Shown here: positions 25,709 through 31,566 of the stretch, piece after piece | How positions within the stretch are numbered: position 1 is the first letter of the stretch | Layout of the letters: every line of letters starts with the position of its first letter | Assembly (NCBI GenBank): GCA_015065455.1 | Contig: SVQI01000004.1 | Span: forward strand, 57,502-121,501 | Direction: 5' to 3' | DNA length: 64,000 bases | Source: Oscillospiraceae bacterium | Lineage (GTDB): Bacteria; Bacillota; Clostridia; Oscillospirales; CAG-272 | Program-made: the position numbers and the translations under genes | The notes under the pieces: generated by a model | Seen by the model: the letters and a program-made list of their open reading frames with translations, nothing else | What the model was told of the DNA's origin: nothing | Databases searched by the model: none

Positions 25709-26191
25709 ATGATAACAGTAAAAAAAGAAGAGTATTTATTTCAAGTTGACCTTGATAAAACTATAGATTACTACAAAAAGCACTCGCTATGCGAATGTGT
25801 TTATTGCGAAAATTATTATGTTCAAATAAGAGGTAAGTTCCCAAAATTAGAGGCTTTTTTGTCGGATTTTGGAGTTGATATATCCAGACCCGATGAGATT
25901 TCCAGTTTTGAATCTGATAATGAAATTGACTATATTAATGTTGACTATACAGTATGCGGCAAAGTAGTAAATATGGGAACGTACAAAATTGATATAGATG
26001 ACAACTTATTTTTAAGTATTGTTATCACCGATGGTTTTGCTACTCCTAATGATCAAACATCTGATTATTTTACAATTTCCGTATGCAATATAAAATTACC
26101 GTGGGTGTTAGATAAACCTTTTCCCAAACCGATAATGGAAAAAATAAACGGTAAAATAAAAGGATTTTTTAAAATGCTATTTAGAATTTGA
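25709..26191 (+). CDS. Hypothetical protein with a CxxCxxY-type N-terminal motif
   Basis: The 160-residue protein has no signal peptide or membrane segment. Near the N-terminus is DYYKKHSLCECVYCENYY, followed by FPKLEAFLSDFGVDISRPDE, and then a beta-rich C-terminal half ending in a basic helix. I have seen this arrangement in small clostridial proteins encoded near secreted-toxin or immunity genes, but I cannot name a family, and the link is only an impression. It lies eight bases after the lipase gene, so it may be its partner or inhibitor. No terminator follows. Confidence 0.55.
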   Translation: MITVKKEEYLFQVDLDKTIDYYKKHSLCECVYCENYYVQIRGKFPKLEAFLSDFGVDISRPDEISSFESDNEIDYINVDYTVCGKVVNMGTYKIDIDDNLFLSIVITDGFATPNDQTSDYFTISVCNIKLPWVLDKPFPKPIMEKINGKIKGFFKMLFRI

Positions 26192-26269
26192 ACGCCAGTC
26201 TATTGTGTTGGATTATGTAGGGCAAAGGCTTGCTACTGCCACTTGAATAAATATATAGAAATATAGCTA

Positions 26270-26298
26270 TTTACATTAAATGTGTGATATGGTATAAT
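26270..26298 (+). promoter_or_regulatory. Promoter of the 245-aa membrane protein, similar to the cassette promoters
   Basis: TTTACA (26270-26275), 17-bp spacer, TATAAT (26293-26298). The sequence TTTACATTAAA and the spacer are alike to those at 28324 and 28787, although the genes behind them are unrelated. Confidence 0.75.
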
Positions 26299-26329
26299 TA
26301 TTTATCATTAGTGAAATGAGGCATTACAA

Positions 26330-27067
26330 TTGTTTGATAATATTTCTCAAGGCTTATTTTTGACGGGCGGTACAGGTTATTTTATTGTTGTTCCGATTTT
26401 AAGATTTATGGCAACGATTTTTATGGCCATTTCTACATACAAAATTTTGAAGATTCGAAACGATAAATACAAAACTTACTGGCTTTTCTTTATCTTTATT
26501 TCCCCAATCCTTACAAGAATTATTTATGAAATTTACAGAAGATGGATTGCAAGAAAACTAGATCATACTATCTTAAATATAAAAGCACCAAAATCAAGCA
26601 ATATCTTACTGATCATATCTATTATTATATTTATTATTATAGTGATTTTATCGATTATTTCAACAATAAGTATGGGATTAGGGTTTATAAAAAGTTATAT
26701 GGACAACGAACCCATAGCTGCAGCATACGATGTATATGGGAATGAGTATTTTAGTTATATGGAAGTTCCACTCTATGATAAAGAAGGAAACATTTACACA
26801 TACGAACCTGCATGGTTAGTTATGGGAAACTACGTTGATCAAAATGGAAATATATATGATGGGGATTATTGTTATTTAGATGAAGATGGTTTTTTGTATT
26901 ATGATAAAGATAAAAAACTAAAACCTCACAAAGTGCATGATGGATATTACACAGATGGAAATAATATATTTTACTGTTTATGGCATTATGTATATTGGGA
27001 TGACAAGGGTGTAGTATATGAAAAAAGTGGAAGGTTTTCAATTGAGTTGTTTGATTTTGAAAAATAA
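26330..27067 (+). CDS. Unknown membrane protein with tyrosine-rich DxxGN(I)Y repeats
   Basis: The 245-residue protein has three membrane helices (about 12-34, 42-60, 85-112). The acidic, aromatic C-terminal domain (130-245) repeats the unit YDxxGNxY: AYDVYGNEYFSY, LYDKEGNIYTY, YVDQNGNIYDGD, YLDEDGFLYYD, GYYTDGNNIFY, YWDDKGVVYE. The spacing of 20-24 residues suggests a small beta-meander, each unit a hairpin with a D-x-x-G-N turn, outside or inside the membrane. The start is a TTG after GAGGC, which is weak. It has its own promoter and terminator and lies next to the spoVAC-fragment array. No family is recognised. Confidence 0.6.
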   Translation: MFDNISQGLFLTGGTGYFIVVPILRFMATIFMAISTYKILKIRNDKYKTYWLFFIFISPILTRIIYEIYRRWIARKLDHTILNIKAPKSSNILLIISIIIFIIIVILSIISTISMGLGFIKSYMDNEPIAAAYDVYGNEYFSYMEVPLYDKEGNIYTYEPAWLVMGNYVDQNGNIYDGDYCYLDEDGFLYYDKDKKLKPHKVHDGYYTDGNNIFYCLWHYVYWDDKGVVYEKSGRFSIELFDFEK

Positions 27068-27069
27068 TA

Positions 27070-27102
27070 AAAAAGTCGTCGATTATTGTCGGCGACTTTT
27101 TT
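27070..27102. terminator. Bidirectional terminator between the 245-aa gene and spoVAC fragment A
   Basis: Stem AAAAAGTCGTCG/CGGCGACTTTTT (27070-27081 with 27091-27102, one G-T pair) with T run. Confidence 0.8.
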
Positions 27103-27125
27103 TATAGATTACACTTATTTGTTTC

Positions 27126-27248
27126 TTATAACATTTTTATTATCCAATAAACAACACCGTATATAACCGATGCTACTGTTCCATATAGTATGACAGGTCC
27201 CGCTATTGTAAAAATTTTTGTTCCAACACCAAGTACCCAGCCTTCTGC
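27126..27248 (-). pseudogene. spoVAC 3' fragment A (last 40 codons)
   Basis: On the minus strand this reads AEGWVLGVGTKIFTIAGPV, continues as ILYGTVASVIYGVVYW and ends IIKML plus a stop. It is plainly the C-terminal end of SpoVAC, about three quarters identical to that of the intact gene at 29583. It has no start or ribosome site and is broken at the same codon as the other two fragments. Just beyond the break lies GTCAAGTAGGAC (27254-27265, plus strand). It is the most diverged of the three copies. Confidence 0.88.
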
Positions 27249-27275
27249 TTGTGGTCAAGTAGGACCCATTAATTT

Positions 27276-27304
27276 TTGCAAAATTACTGATTTTGTGATA
27301 TAAT
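27276..27304 (+). promoter_or_regulatory. Cassette promoter upstream of the MerR gene
   Basis: TTGCAA (27276-27281), 17-bp spacer, TATAAT (27299-27304), placed shortly after the fragment-A break. It is similar in position to the promoters in the other two cassettes. Confidence 0.55.
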
Positions 27305-27326
27305 TGATAAAATAATTAAAAATCAC

Positions 27327-27357
27327 TTGACTGTAAACCTTGTTTATAGTGTATAAG
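27327..27357 (+). promoter_or_regulatory. MerR-type promoter with 19-bp spacer and palindromic operator
   Basis: TTGACT (27327-27332) and TATAAG (27352-27357) are 19 bp apart, the overlong spacing typical of MerR-controlled promoters. CTGTAAAC-CTT-GTTTATAG (27331-27349), symmetric at seven of eight positions, fills the spacer. It lies 20 bp upstream of the MerR gene, so autoregulation by DNA distortion is likely. Confidence 0.7.
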
Positions 27358-27376
27358 TAAAGCGGAGGTGATGATT

Positions 27377-28132
27377 TTGAAAATAAAAGAGTTAGAAAAT
27401 CTATTGTCTATTTCACGTTCTAATGTTCGTTTCTATGAAAAACAGGGTTTGTTTTCACCTGAACGTAAAGATAATAATTACAGAGAATATACCGAACAAG
27501 ATATCAAAGTTCTTAAGAAAATCATTATTTTAAGAAAAATGGGATTTACTGTTGAGGAAATCAAACTTATCCAAAATAACGAATTATCGTTTACTGAAGC
27601 AATGACAAATGCACAACAACGAATCGAAGATGAAATTGAGCAATTAAACGGCTCTTTAAAACTTATTAAACAAGTGGCACAAGAAAACTTATCTTTTGAT
27701 GAAATTGACATTGATGAGCATTGGAACACAATAAGTGAATCTGAAAAATCGGGTGAAAAGTTTGTTGATATTTGCAAAGATTTTTTGGAATTAGAACTCA
27801 ACTCGTTTGATGCTATGTGGAAATATGTGTTTTTTCACGATTTCAAAAAGTCAAGGGCTAAACACGGCACAGTGATTGCTTGTGGCATATTGTTGTTGCT
27901 CTGTATTTTGCGCGGAATTGGCAAAGTTCTTATTTGGAAAGAATCTTTTTGGTCGGGATTTTTGTATCCATTTGTTATTGCGTTAGCCGCATCAGTCATT
28001 ATCTTACCACTCTTTTTATTAAGCAAAAAGTTTCCCAAGGTTGCATCCGTTATCGCAACTATTCTTTTAGGATTAATTGTTTTGTTTTTTGCCGGTATAA
28101 TTATCTTAATAATCTATTCGATAATTACATAA
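27377..28132 (+). CDS. MerR-family regulator with C-terminal membrane domain
   Basis: The 251-residue protein starts MKIKELENLLSISRSNVRFY, a typical MerR winged helix (residues 1-70). EKQGLFSPERKDNNYREYT and the recognition segment KIIILRKMGFTVEEIKLI follow, then a coiled-coil dimerisation helix (75-115). Instead of a ligand-binding core, the C-terminal third holds three membrane helices (about 165-250), so it is a membrane-bound regulator. TTG at 27377 is chosen because GGAGGTG (27364-27370) is correctly spaced for it and too close for the ATG at 27371. An adjacent MerR-type promoter suggests autoregulation. The gene forms one of the units between spoVAC 3' fragments and runs opposite to spoVAC. 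Ligand unknown. Confidence 0.85.
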   Translation: MKIKELENLLSISRSNVRFYEKQGLFSPERKDNNYREYTEQDIKVLKKIIILRKMGFTVEEIKLIQNNELSFTEAMTNAQQRIEDEIEQLNGSLKLIKQVAQENLSFDEIDIDEHWNTISESEKSGEKFVDICKDFLELELNSFDAMWKYVFFHDFKKSRAKHGTVIACGILLLLCILRGIGKVLIWKESFWSGFLYPFVIALAASVIILPLFLLSKKFPKVASVIATILLGLIVLFFAGIIILIIYSIIT

Positions 28133-28166
28133 CAAAAAAGCTTGCCAAGCGGCAAGCTTTTTTGTT
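28131..28166. terminator. Bidirectional terminator between the MerR gene and spoVAC fragment B
   Basis: A 16-bp perfect stem (28131-28146 with 28151-28166) with a four-base loop. It overlaps the stop codons of both the MerR gene and fragment B. Confidence 0.9.
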
Positions 28167-28290
28167 AAAACAATGTTGTTATCCAATAGATTATTCCATA
28201 CACCACACTCGCAACAGTACCATAAACGATGACGGGGCCTGCGATGGTGAACATCTTCGCTCCCACTCCCAAGACAAACCCCTCTGCTGC
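28165..28290 (-). pseudogene. spoVAC 3' fragment B (last ~42 codons)
   Basis: Minus-strand translation LTAAEGFVLGVGAKMFTIAG continues to GIIYWITTLF and a stop. Over the last 40 residues it differs from the intact SpoVAC only by conservative Ile/Val changes. The DNA differs mainly at synonymous positions. It has no start codon or ribosome site. It is broken at the same codon as fragment C, followed on the plus strand by GTCAATATAGGAC (28292-28304). Confidence 0.92.
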
Positions 28291-28291
28291 T

Positions 28292-28304
28292 GTCAATATA
28301 GGAC
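28292..28304. repeat. Junction motif copy (fragment B edge)
   Basis: GTCAATATAGGAC is identical to 28755-28767 and related to GTCAAGTAGGAC at 27254-27265. It marks where spoVAC similarity fades in all three fragments. The intact gene has a loosely similar stretch at 29710-29724, so part of it may be derived from spoVAC itself. Confidence 0.6.
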
Positions 28305-28323
28305 ACACCTTTTTGCAAAAATA

Positions 28324-28352
28324 TTTACATTAAAACGGTGATGTGTTATAAT
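28324..28352 (+). promoter_or_regulatory. Promoter of the 67-aa membrane peptide
   Basis: TTTACA (28324-28329), 17-bp spacer, TATAAT (28347-28352), starting 20 bp after the junction motif exactly as in the next cassette. Confidence 0.8.
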
Positions 28353-28374
28353 GTAACAAAGTGAGGTGTTGTAT

Positions 28375-28578
28375 GTGGAAGATGTACTGGAACTTATTCT
28401 TTCGATACTGTTTATGCCATTTAAATCTAAATATGAAAAATTACTGAGTAGAATCAATAATACCCCCAGTAAAGTCTTGAAAATCTCTTTGAAGTTCTTA
28501 CTTATATTGATTCCATTAGCTTTAATTTTTGGTCTGTGTTGTTTACTTAGTTACATATTTAGAGGCTATTGGATATAG
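28375..28578 (+). CDS. Unknown 67-aa membrane peptide
   Basis: A GTG start at 28375 is set by GTGAGGTG (28361-28368) six bases upstream, the same leader layout as the next cassette's gene. The peptide begins MEDVLELILSILFMPFKSKY. An amphipathic or short hydrophobic segment (4-16) comes first, then a basic middle (KYEKLLSRINNTPSKVLK), then one strong membrane helix (about 38-62). No family is recognised. Size and layout would fit a small-toxin or membrane-active peptide, but nothing proves this. It is the whole content of the cassette between spoVAC fragments B and C. Confidence 0.6.
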   Translation: MEDVLELILSILFMPFKSKYEKLLSRINNTPSKVLKISLKFLLILIPLALIFGLCCLLSYIFRGYWI

Positions 28579-28599
28579 AAAAACAAAAGTGAATTTGAG

Positions 28600-28627
28600 A
28601 AGGTTCGCCGTTGTGCGAGCCTTTTTG
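28600..28627 (+). terminator. Terminator after the 67-aa gene
   Basis: Stem AAGGTTCGC/GCGAGCCTT (28600-28608 with 28615-28623, one G-T pair) and T run, just before the stop of fragment C. Confidence 0.75.
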
Positions 28628-28753
28628 CTAAAATAAAGTTGTAATCCAATATATTACGCCATAAACAACTGATGCCACCGTACCATACACAATAACAGGT
28701 CCTGCAATGGTGAACATCTTGGCTCCAACCCCTAATATAAACCCCTCTGCTGC
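28628..28753 (-). pseudogene. spoVAC 3' fragment C (last ~42 codons)
   Basis: On the minus strand the last 40 codons encode exactly the same residues as the end of the intact SpoVAC (AEGFILGVGAKMFTIAG ... VIYWITTLF, stop). The DNA nevertheless differs at many third positions. That means this copy was under selection as a working gene before it was cut off. There is no start. It is broken at the same point as fragment B, with the same 13-base junction motif (28755-28767). Confidence 0.93.
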
Positions 28754-28754
28754 T

Positions 28755-28767
28755 GTCAATATAGGAC
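28755..28767. repeat. Junction motif copy (fragment C edge)
   Basis: GTCAATATAGGAC, identical to 28292-28304. It is followed 20 bp later by a similar promoter, so about 50 bp of junction and promoter are shared by the two cassettes. Confidence 0.6.
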
Positions 28768-28786
28768 ACACCATTTTACAAAAATA

Positions 28787-28815
28787 TTTACATTAAATCG
28801 GCAGTGTGGTATAAT
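28787..28815 (+). promoter_or_regulatory. Promoter of the FG-GAP-like lipoprotein
   Basis: TTTACA (28787-28792), 17-bp spacer, TATAAT (28810-28815). It shares TTTACATTAAA and most flanking bases with the promoter at 28324. Confidence 0.8.
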
Positions 28816-28837
28816 AAAATAAGGTGAGGTGGGATTT

Positions 28838-29545
28838 ATGAAAAAGATTCTCTGTATATTTTGTGTTTTGACGATGCTTTTTTGTTTTTGCTCTTGCAAA
28901 GATGACAACGCTCATCAAGCAAATGAATATGAAACAATGAAGACCTCTATCACAAAAGATTCCGTCAAAGAGTTTATGTCCTTGATGGAAAAATTTGAGC
29001 CCAGCGGACTAATAAGCGGTTATGAAATTAATGAAAAAAACTGCTATAATGTTACACCGTCTGAGGTTGCCGCGGAAACTGATATGAAAATTTTTAAGTT
29101 TTCGGATTCTTGCGCTTCTTTTGTAATGTTAGACAACGAAATTTATCCTCTTTGCGAATGGTTTGGTGGATATGGTTTTGTAAATGCCGTTCCCTGTGAT
29201 TTTGACAACGATGGCAACAAGGATTTACTGGTGGCGTCTTCTTGGGGTTCAGGAATGCATCGTTCTATAATTTCTGTGTTCAATTCCGTTTCTAAGGAAT
29301 CTACGATTCTCTATGACACCTCAACCACCGACACGCCAAACGCAGATTTGATTGTTGCGCAGTCAACTGCCAATATTTTTACTGGTGATCCTGAAATTGA
29401 CGAAAAACTATACTACTCTGTATTGTCCGTAAAAATCAATATTGAAGATAATAACTTGTCAAATCTTTCTTACACTGTTATTGGCGTTAAAGGACATATT
29501 GAGTGCGAAGATAATACACCCCAATTTATACCCTATCAAGAATAG
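28838..29545 (+). CDS. Lipoprotein with a single FG-GAP/EF-hand-like motif
   Basis: The 235-residue lipoprotein has signal residues 1-20 and a probable lipobox in FCFCSC with the Cys near residue 21. The middle region contains DFDNDGNKDLLVASSWGSG, a calcium-binding FG-GAP/VCBS-type loop (D-x-D-N-D-G-x-x-D), preceded by LCEWFGGYGFVNAVPC. The rest is beta-rich. One such loop usually belongs to a beta-propeller blade, but the protein is too short for a full propeller. GTGAGGTG lies six bases before the ATG. It is the only gene in the cassette between fragment C and intact spoVAC. Function unknown; an extracellular, calcium-stabilised protein is inferred. Confidence 0.7.
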   Translation: MKKILCIFCVLTMLFCFCSCKDDNAHQANEYETMKTSITKDSVKEFMSLMEKFEPSGLISGYEINEKNCYNVTPSEVAAETDMKIFKFSDSCASFVMLDNEIYPLCEWFGGYGFVNAVPCDFDNDGNKDLLVASSWGSGMHRSIISVFNSVSKESTILYDTSTTDTPNADLIVAQSTANIFTGDPEIDEKLYYSVLSVKINIEDNNLSNLSYTVIGVKGHIECEDNTPQFIPYQE

Positions 29546-29548
29546 CTA

Positions 29549-29579
29549 AAAAGGCTTGACCAAATCGGTCAAGCCTTTT
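29549..29579. terminator. Bidirectional terminator between the lipoprotein and spoVAC
   Basis: A 13-bp perfect stem AAAAGGCTTGACC/GGTCAAGCCTTTT (29549-29561 with 29567-29579), five-base loop, serving both converging genes. Confidence 0.88.
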
Positions 29580-29582
29580 GTA

Positions 29583-30023
29583 TTAAAATAATGTGGTTAT
29601 CCAATAAATAACCCCATACACCACACTCGCAACTGTGCCGTAAACGATGACGGGGCCTGCGATGGTGAACATCTTCGCGCCGACGCCTAAGATAAATCCT
29701 TCTGCTTTCGTATCAAGAGCAGGGGAAACGACTGCGTTTGCAAAACCCGTTATGGGAACGAGCGTACCTGCTCCCGCGTGTTTAGCAAGTCTGTCAAAAA
29801 TGCCAATACCTGTAAATATAGCTGTTATAAAAATTAAAGTAGACGGAACCAAAATCTTGACAGTTTCCTCGCTTATAGAAAAACTGAGGTATAAATTGAA
29901 CAGAGCTTCTGCGAACGTACAGATAAGTCCCCCGACAATAAAAGCTTTGGTACAGTCAATAAAAAGCGGAGATTTTTTTGCCGTTCTGTCAGCGTATTTT
30001 TGATATGCGGTTTTTTTACCCAA
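29583..30023 (-). CDS. spoVAC: Stage V sporulation protein AC
   Basis: The 146-residue membrane protein has four helices. It begins MGKKTAYQKYADRTAKKSPL and carries DCTKAFIVGGLICTFAEAL, AKHAGAGTLVPITGFANAV and the conserved end AEGFILGVGAKMFTIAGPV. It forms part of the inner-membrane SpoVA channel that moves dipicolinic acid into the forespore and out at germination. A TTG start at 30023 fits AAAGGTG eight bases upstream and the family's N-terminus. spoVAD and spoVAE, normally adjacent, are absent here. The three displaced copies of its 3' end lie downstream. A possible sigma-F/G-type upstream element is too weak to call. Confidence 0.93.
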   Translation of the reverse strand: MGKKTAYQKYADRTAKKSPLFIDCTKAFIVGGLICTFAEALFNLYLSFSISEETVKILVPSTLIFITAIFTGIGIFDRLAKHAGAGTLVPITGFANAVVSPALDTKAEGFILGVGAKMFTIAGPVIVYGTVASVVYGVIYWITTLF

Positions 30024-30127
30024 TATAATCACACCTTTCGTAAAAATTATGTTTTGTAAAAACAGTATGTGCATAATTTTACAAAAATATTTGTTTCATG
30101 CGATATATATAGGGTAAAAAATATTTA

Positions 30128-31441
30128 TTATTTGCTCGCTTTAAACTCAACGAGATTACAGAATATTTTAGCGGCCTGTGCATTTGTAATGTTTGAGTTA
30201 GGAGAGTAACTTCCGTCGCTGAGAGCATTCATAATATTGAGTGCGGCAAGTATGGAAACGTCTTCGTGTGCCCAGGATGGAATGTCCGAACTGTCACTGA
30301 AATTTAGCTCGATTTTTTCACTTTTGGCGTTAATAATATTGTTGATCATAACTGCCGCCTCGGCTCTTGTGATAGGAGAATTGGGATAGAAAAATACACC
30401 TTTATCGGTCTTGGTTCCGGTTATAAAGCCTTCACTTACAGCATAATTAACGTATCCTTTAAGAGAAGAGGGAATATCACTGTCGTCATCAAATCCAGTA
30501 ATCCCATTGTTTATTTTGTGGTCAAGTCCGGCAGCTTTAAGAGCCATACATAGAAATTCAGCTTTTGTGGGAGTGTTGTTTGGCATAAAACAATACTTTC
30601 CATCTACAACCTTTCCTGTCATAATGTCATATGATGCGGCTTTGACAGCAAAATTGTGATCCTCGTGCCTGAGCATATCAGAGAAGAAAATATCTTTTGA
30701 ATTTTTTTCGACTGCAATTTCCACCCACGCCTTTTCAGAACGGTTTCCGTATGTATCGTATACCACGTATTCAAACTTATCTTTTCCCACGTAATCTATT
30801 GCGGGAGTATATGTAAAGCTTCCCGTGTTTATATTTGTAAAATTTACTATGCCATGAGTCGGTTCTGTTGTTATTTCAAAAAAAATTTCGTCATTTTCTG
30901 CATCCTCTGCGTGCAGGGTAGAATATACCATAATGTTTTTTAAGGTGGTCAATTTTTCTTTACTGCTGACGTCTTCGCTGACGGTAGGGGCAGTATTGAT
31001 TTCAGAAAGAAGATAAAGACTGCATTTTATAGACGTCTCACAGCTAGTTCCGTTGCCAAAAAAACGAAAAGTTGCTTCTTTTACTTCGTTTGACGCGGGT
31101 TTAAAATGAAGCTTGTTTACGTCTGATTTGAATATTTTTTGATTGGAGATTACAGGTACGTTTCCTAAGTAAAGCTTGCCTTCAAATTCTGAAGGGAGTG
31201 AGGTTATCGTAAGAGATTTAAGGTTATCGACCTGCATAAAGTCCTCAAAGTCATCGGGAGAAAAGTATAGGGAAGTTTCCGTCAGTCCGCTTTTTCGCAT
31301 TTGGAGATTACATGCTATTATTGAAAGCGCGGGAGAGAGTGGAGTTTTTTCGTAATCTTCTGCCGATATCTGCATACATAGAGTGGATAAAAACAGTGTC
31401 GGCAGGAGTAATAAAAATATAAGTTTTTTGAGTTGCTTCAT
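30128..31441 (-). CDS. Secreted protein with cadherin-like domain and three SLH repeats
   Basis: The 437-residue protein has a signal peptide (1-27, cleavage near AEDY). A unique N-terminal domain (30-150) comes next, then a cadherin-like/Big_9 domain (about 160-255, with ENDEIFFEITTEPTHGIVNF and GSFTYTPAIDYVGKDKFEYVVYD). Three S-layer-homology repeats follow (about 260-435: FSDMLRHEDHNFAVKAA, KAEFLCMALKAAG, GYVNYAVSEGFITG, ITRAEAAVMINNII, FSDSSDIPSWAHEDVSILA). SLH repeats hold proteins to pyruvylated secondary cell-wall polymer. GGAGGTCC precedes the ATG. The protein is a wall-bound surface protein of unknown partner. Confidence 0.88.
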   Translation of the reverse strand: MKQLKKLIFLLLLPTLFLSTLCMQISAEDYEKTPLSPALSIIACNLQMRKSGLTETSLYFSPDDFEDFMQVDNLKSLTITSLPSEFEGKLYLGNVPVISNQKIFKSDVNKLHFKPASNEVKEATFRFFGNGTSCETSIKCSLYLLSEINTAPTVSEDVSSKEKLTTLKNIMVYSTLHAEDAENDEIFFEITTEPTHGIVNFTNINTGSFTYTPAIDYVGKDKFEYVVYDTYGNRSEKAWVEIAVEKNSKDIFFSDMLRHEDHNFAVKAASYDIMTGKVVDGKYCFMPNNTPTKAEFLCMALKAAGLDHKINNGITGFDDDSDIPSSLKGYVNYAVSEGFITGTKTDKGVFFYPNSPITRAEAAVMINNIINAKSEKIELNFSDSSDIPSWAHEDVSILAALNIMNALSDGSYSPNSNITNAQAAKIFCNLVEFKASK

Positions 31442-31566
31442 AAAATGGACCTCCGAAAATTATGTATTTAAATTATTGAAAAAACAAAGCTTATGTAGTA
31501 TAATAATTATGCAGTCAAGTCTGACGTTATGAAATATATTTACGTTTAATATTTGGAGAAAAACAG

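Noticed and set aside
27126..28753. CRISPR array
   Set aside because: The ~127-bp repeats are coding-derived, few and separated by whole genes; no short repeat/spacer pattern exists anywhere in the window.
27126..28753. The spoVAC fragments as small expressed genes
   Set aside because: None has a ribosome site or a plausible start, and all are truncated at the same internal codon of the same parent gene.
28292..28767. Insertion sequence ends at the cassette junctions
   Set aside because: GTCAATATAGGAC vaguely recalls IS-type TGT...GGACA ends, but no transposase, no second inverted end and no target duplication are visible.
30024..30110. Sigma-G/F promoter of spoVAC
   Set aside because: Elements such as CATACTG and CATAATT occur on the minus strand, but no convincing -35/-10 pair at the right distance could be chosen.
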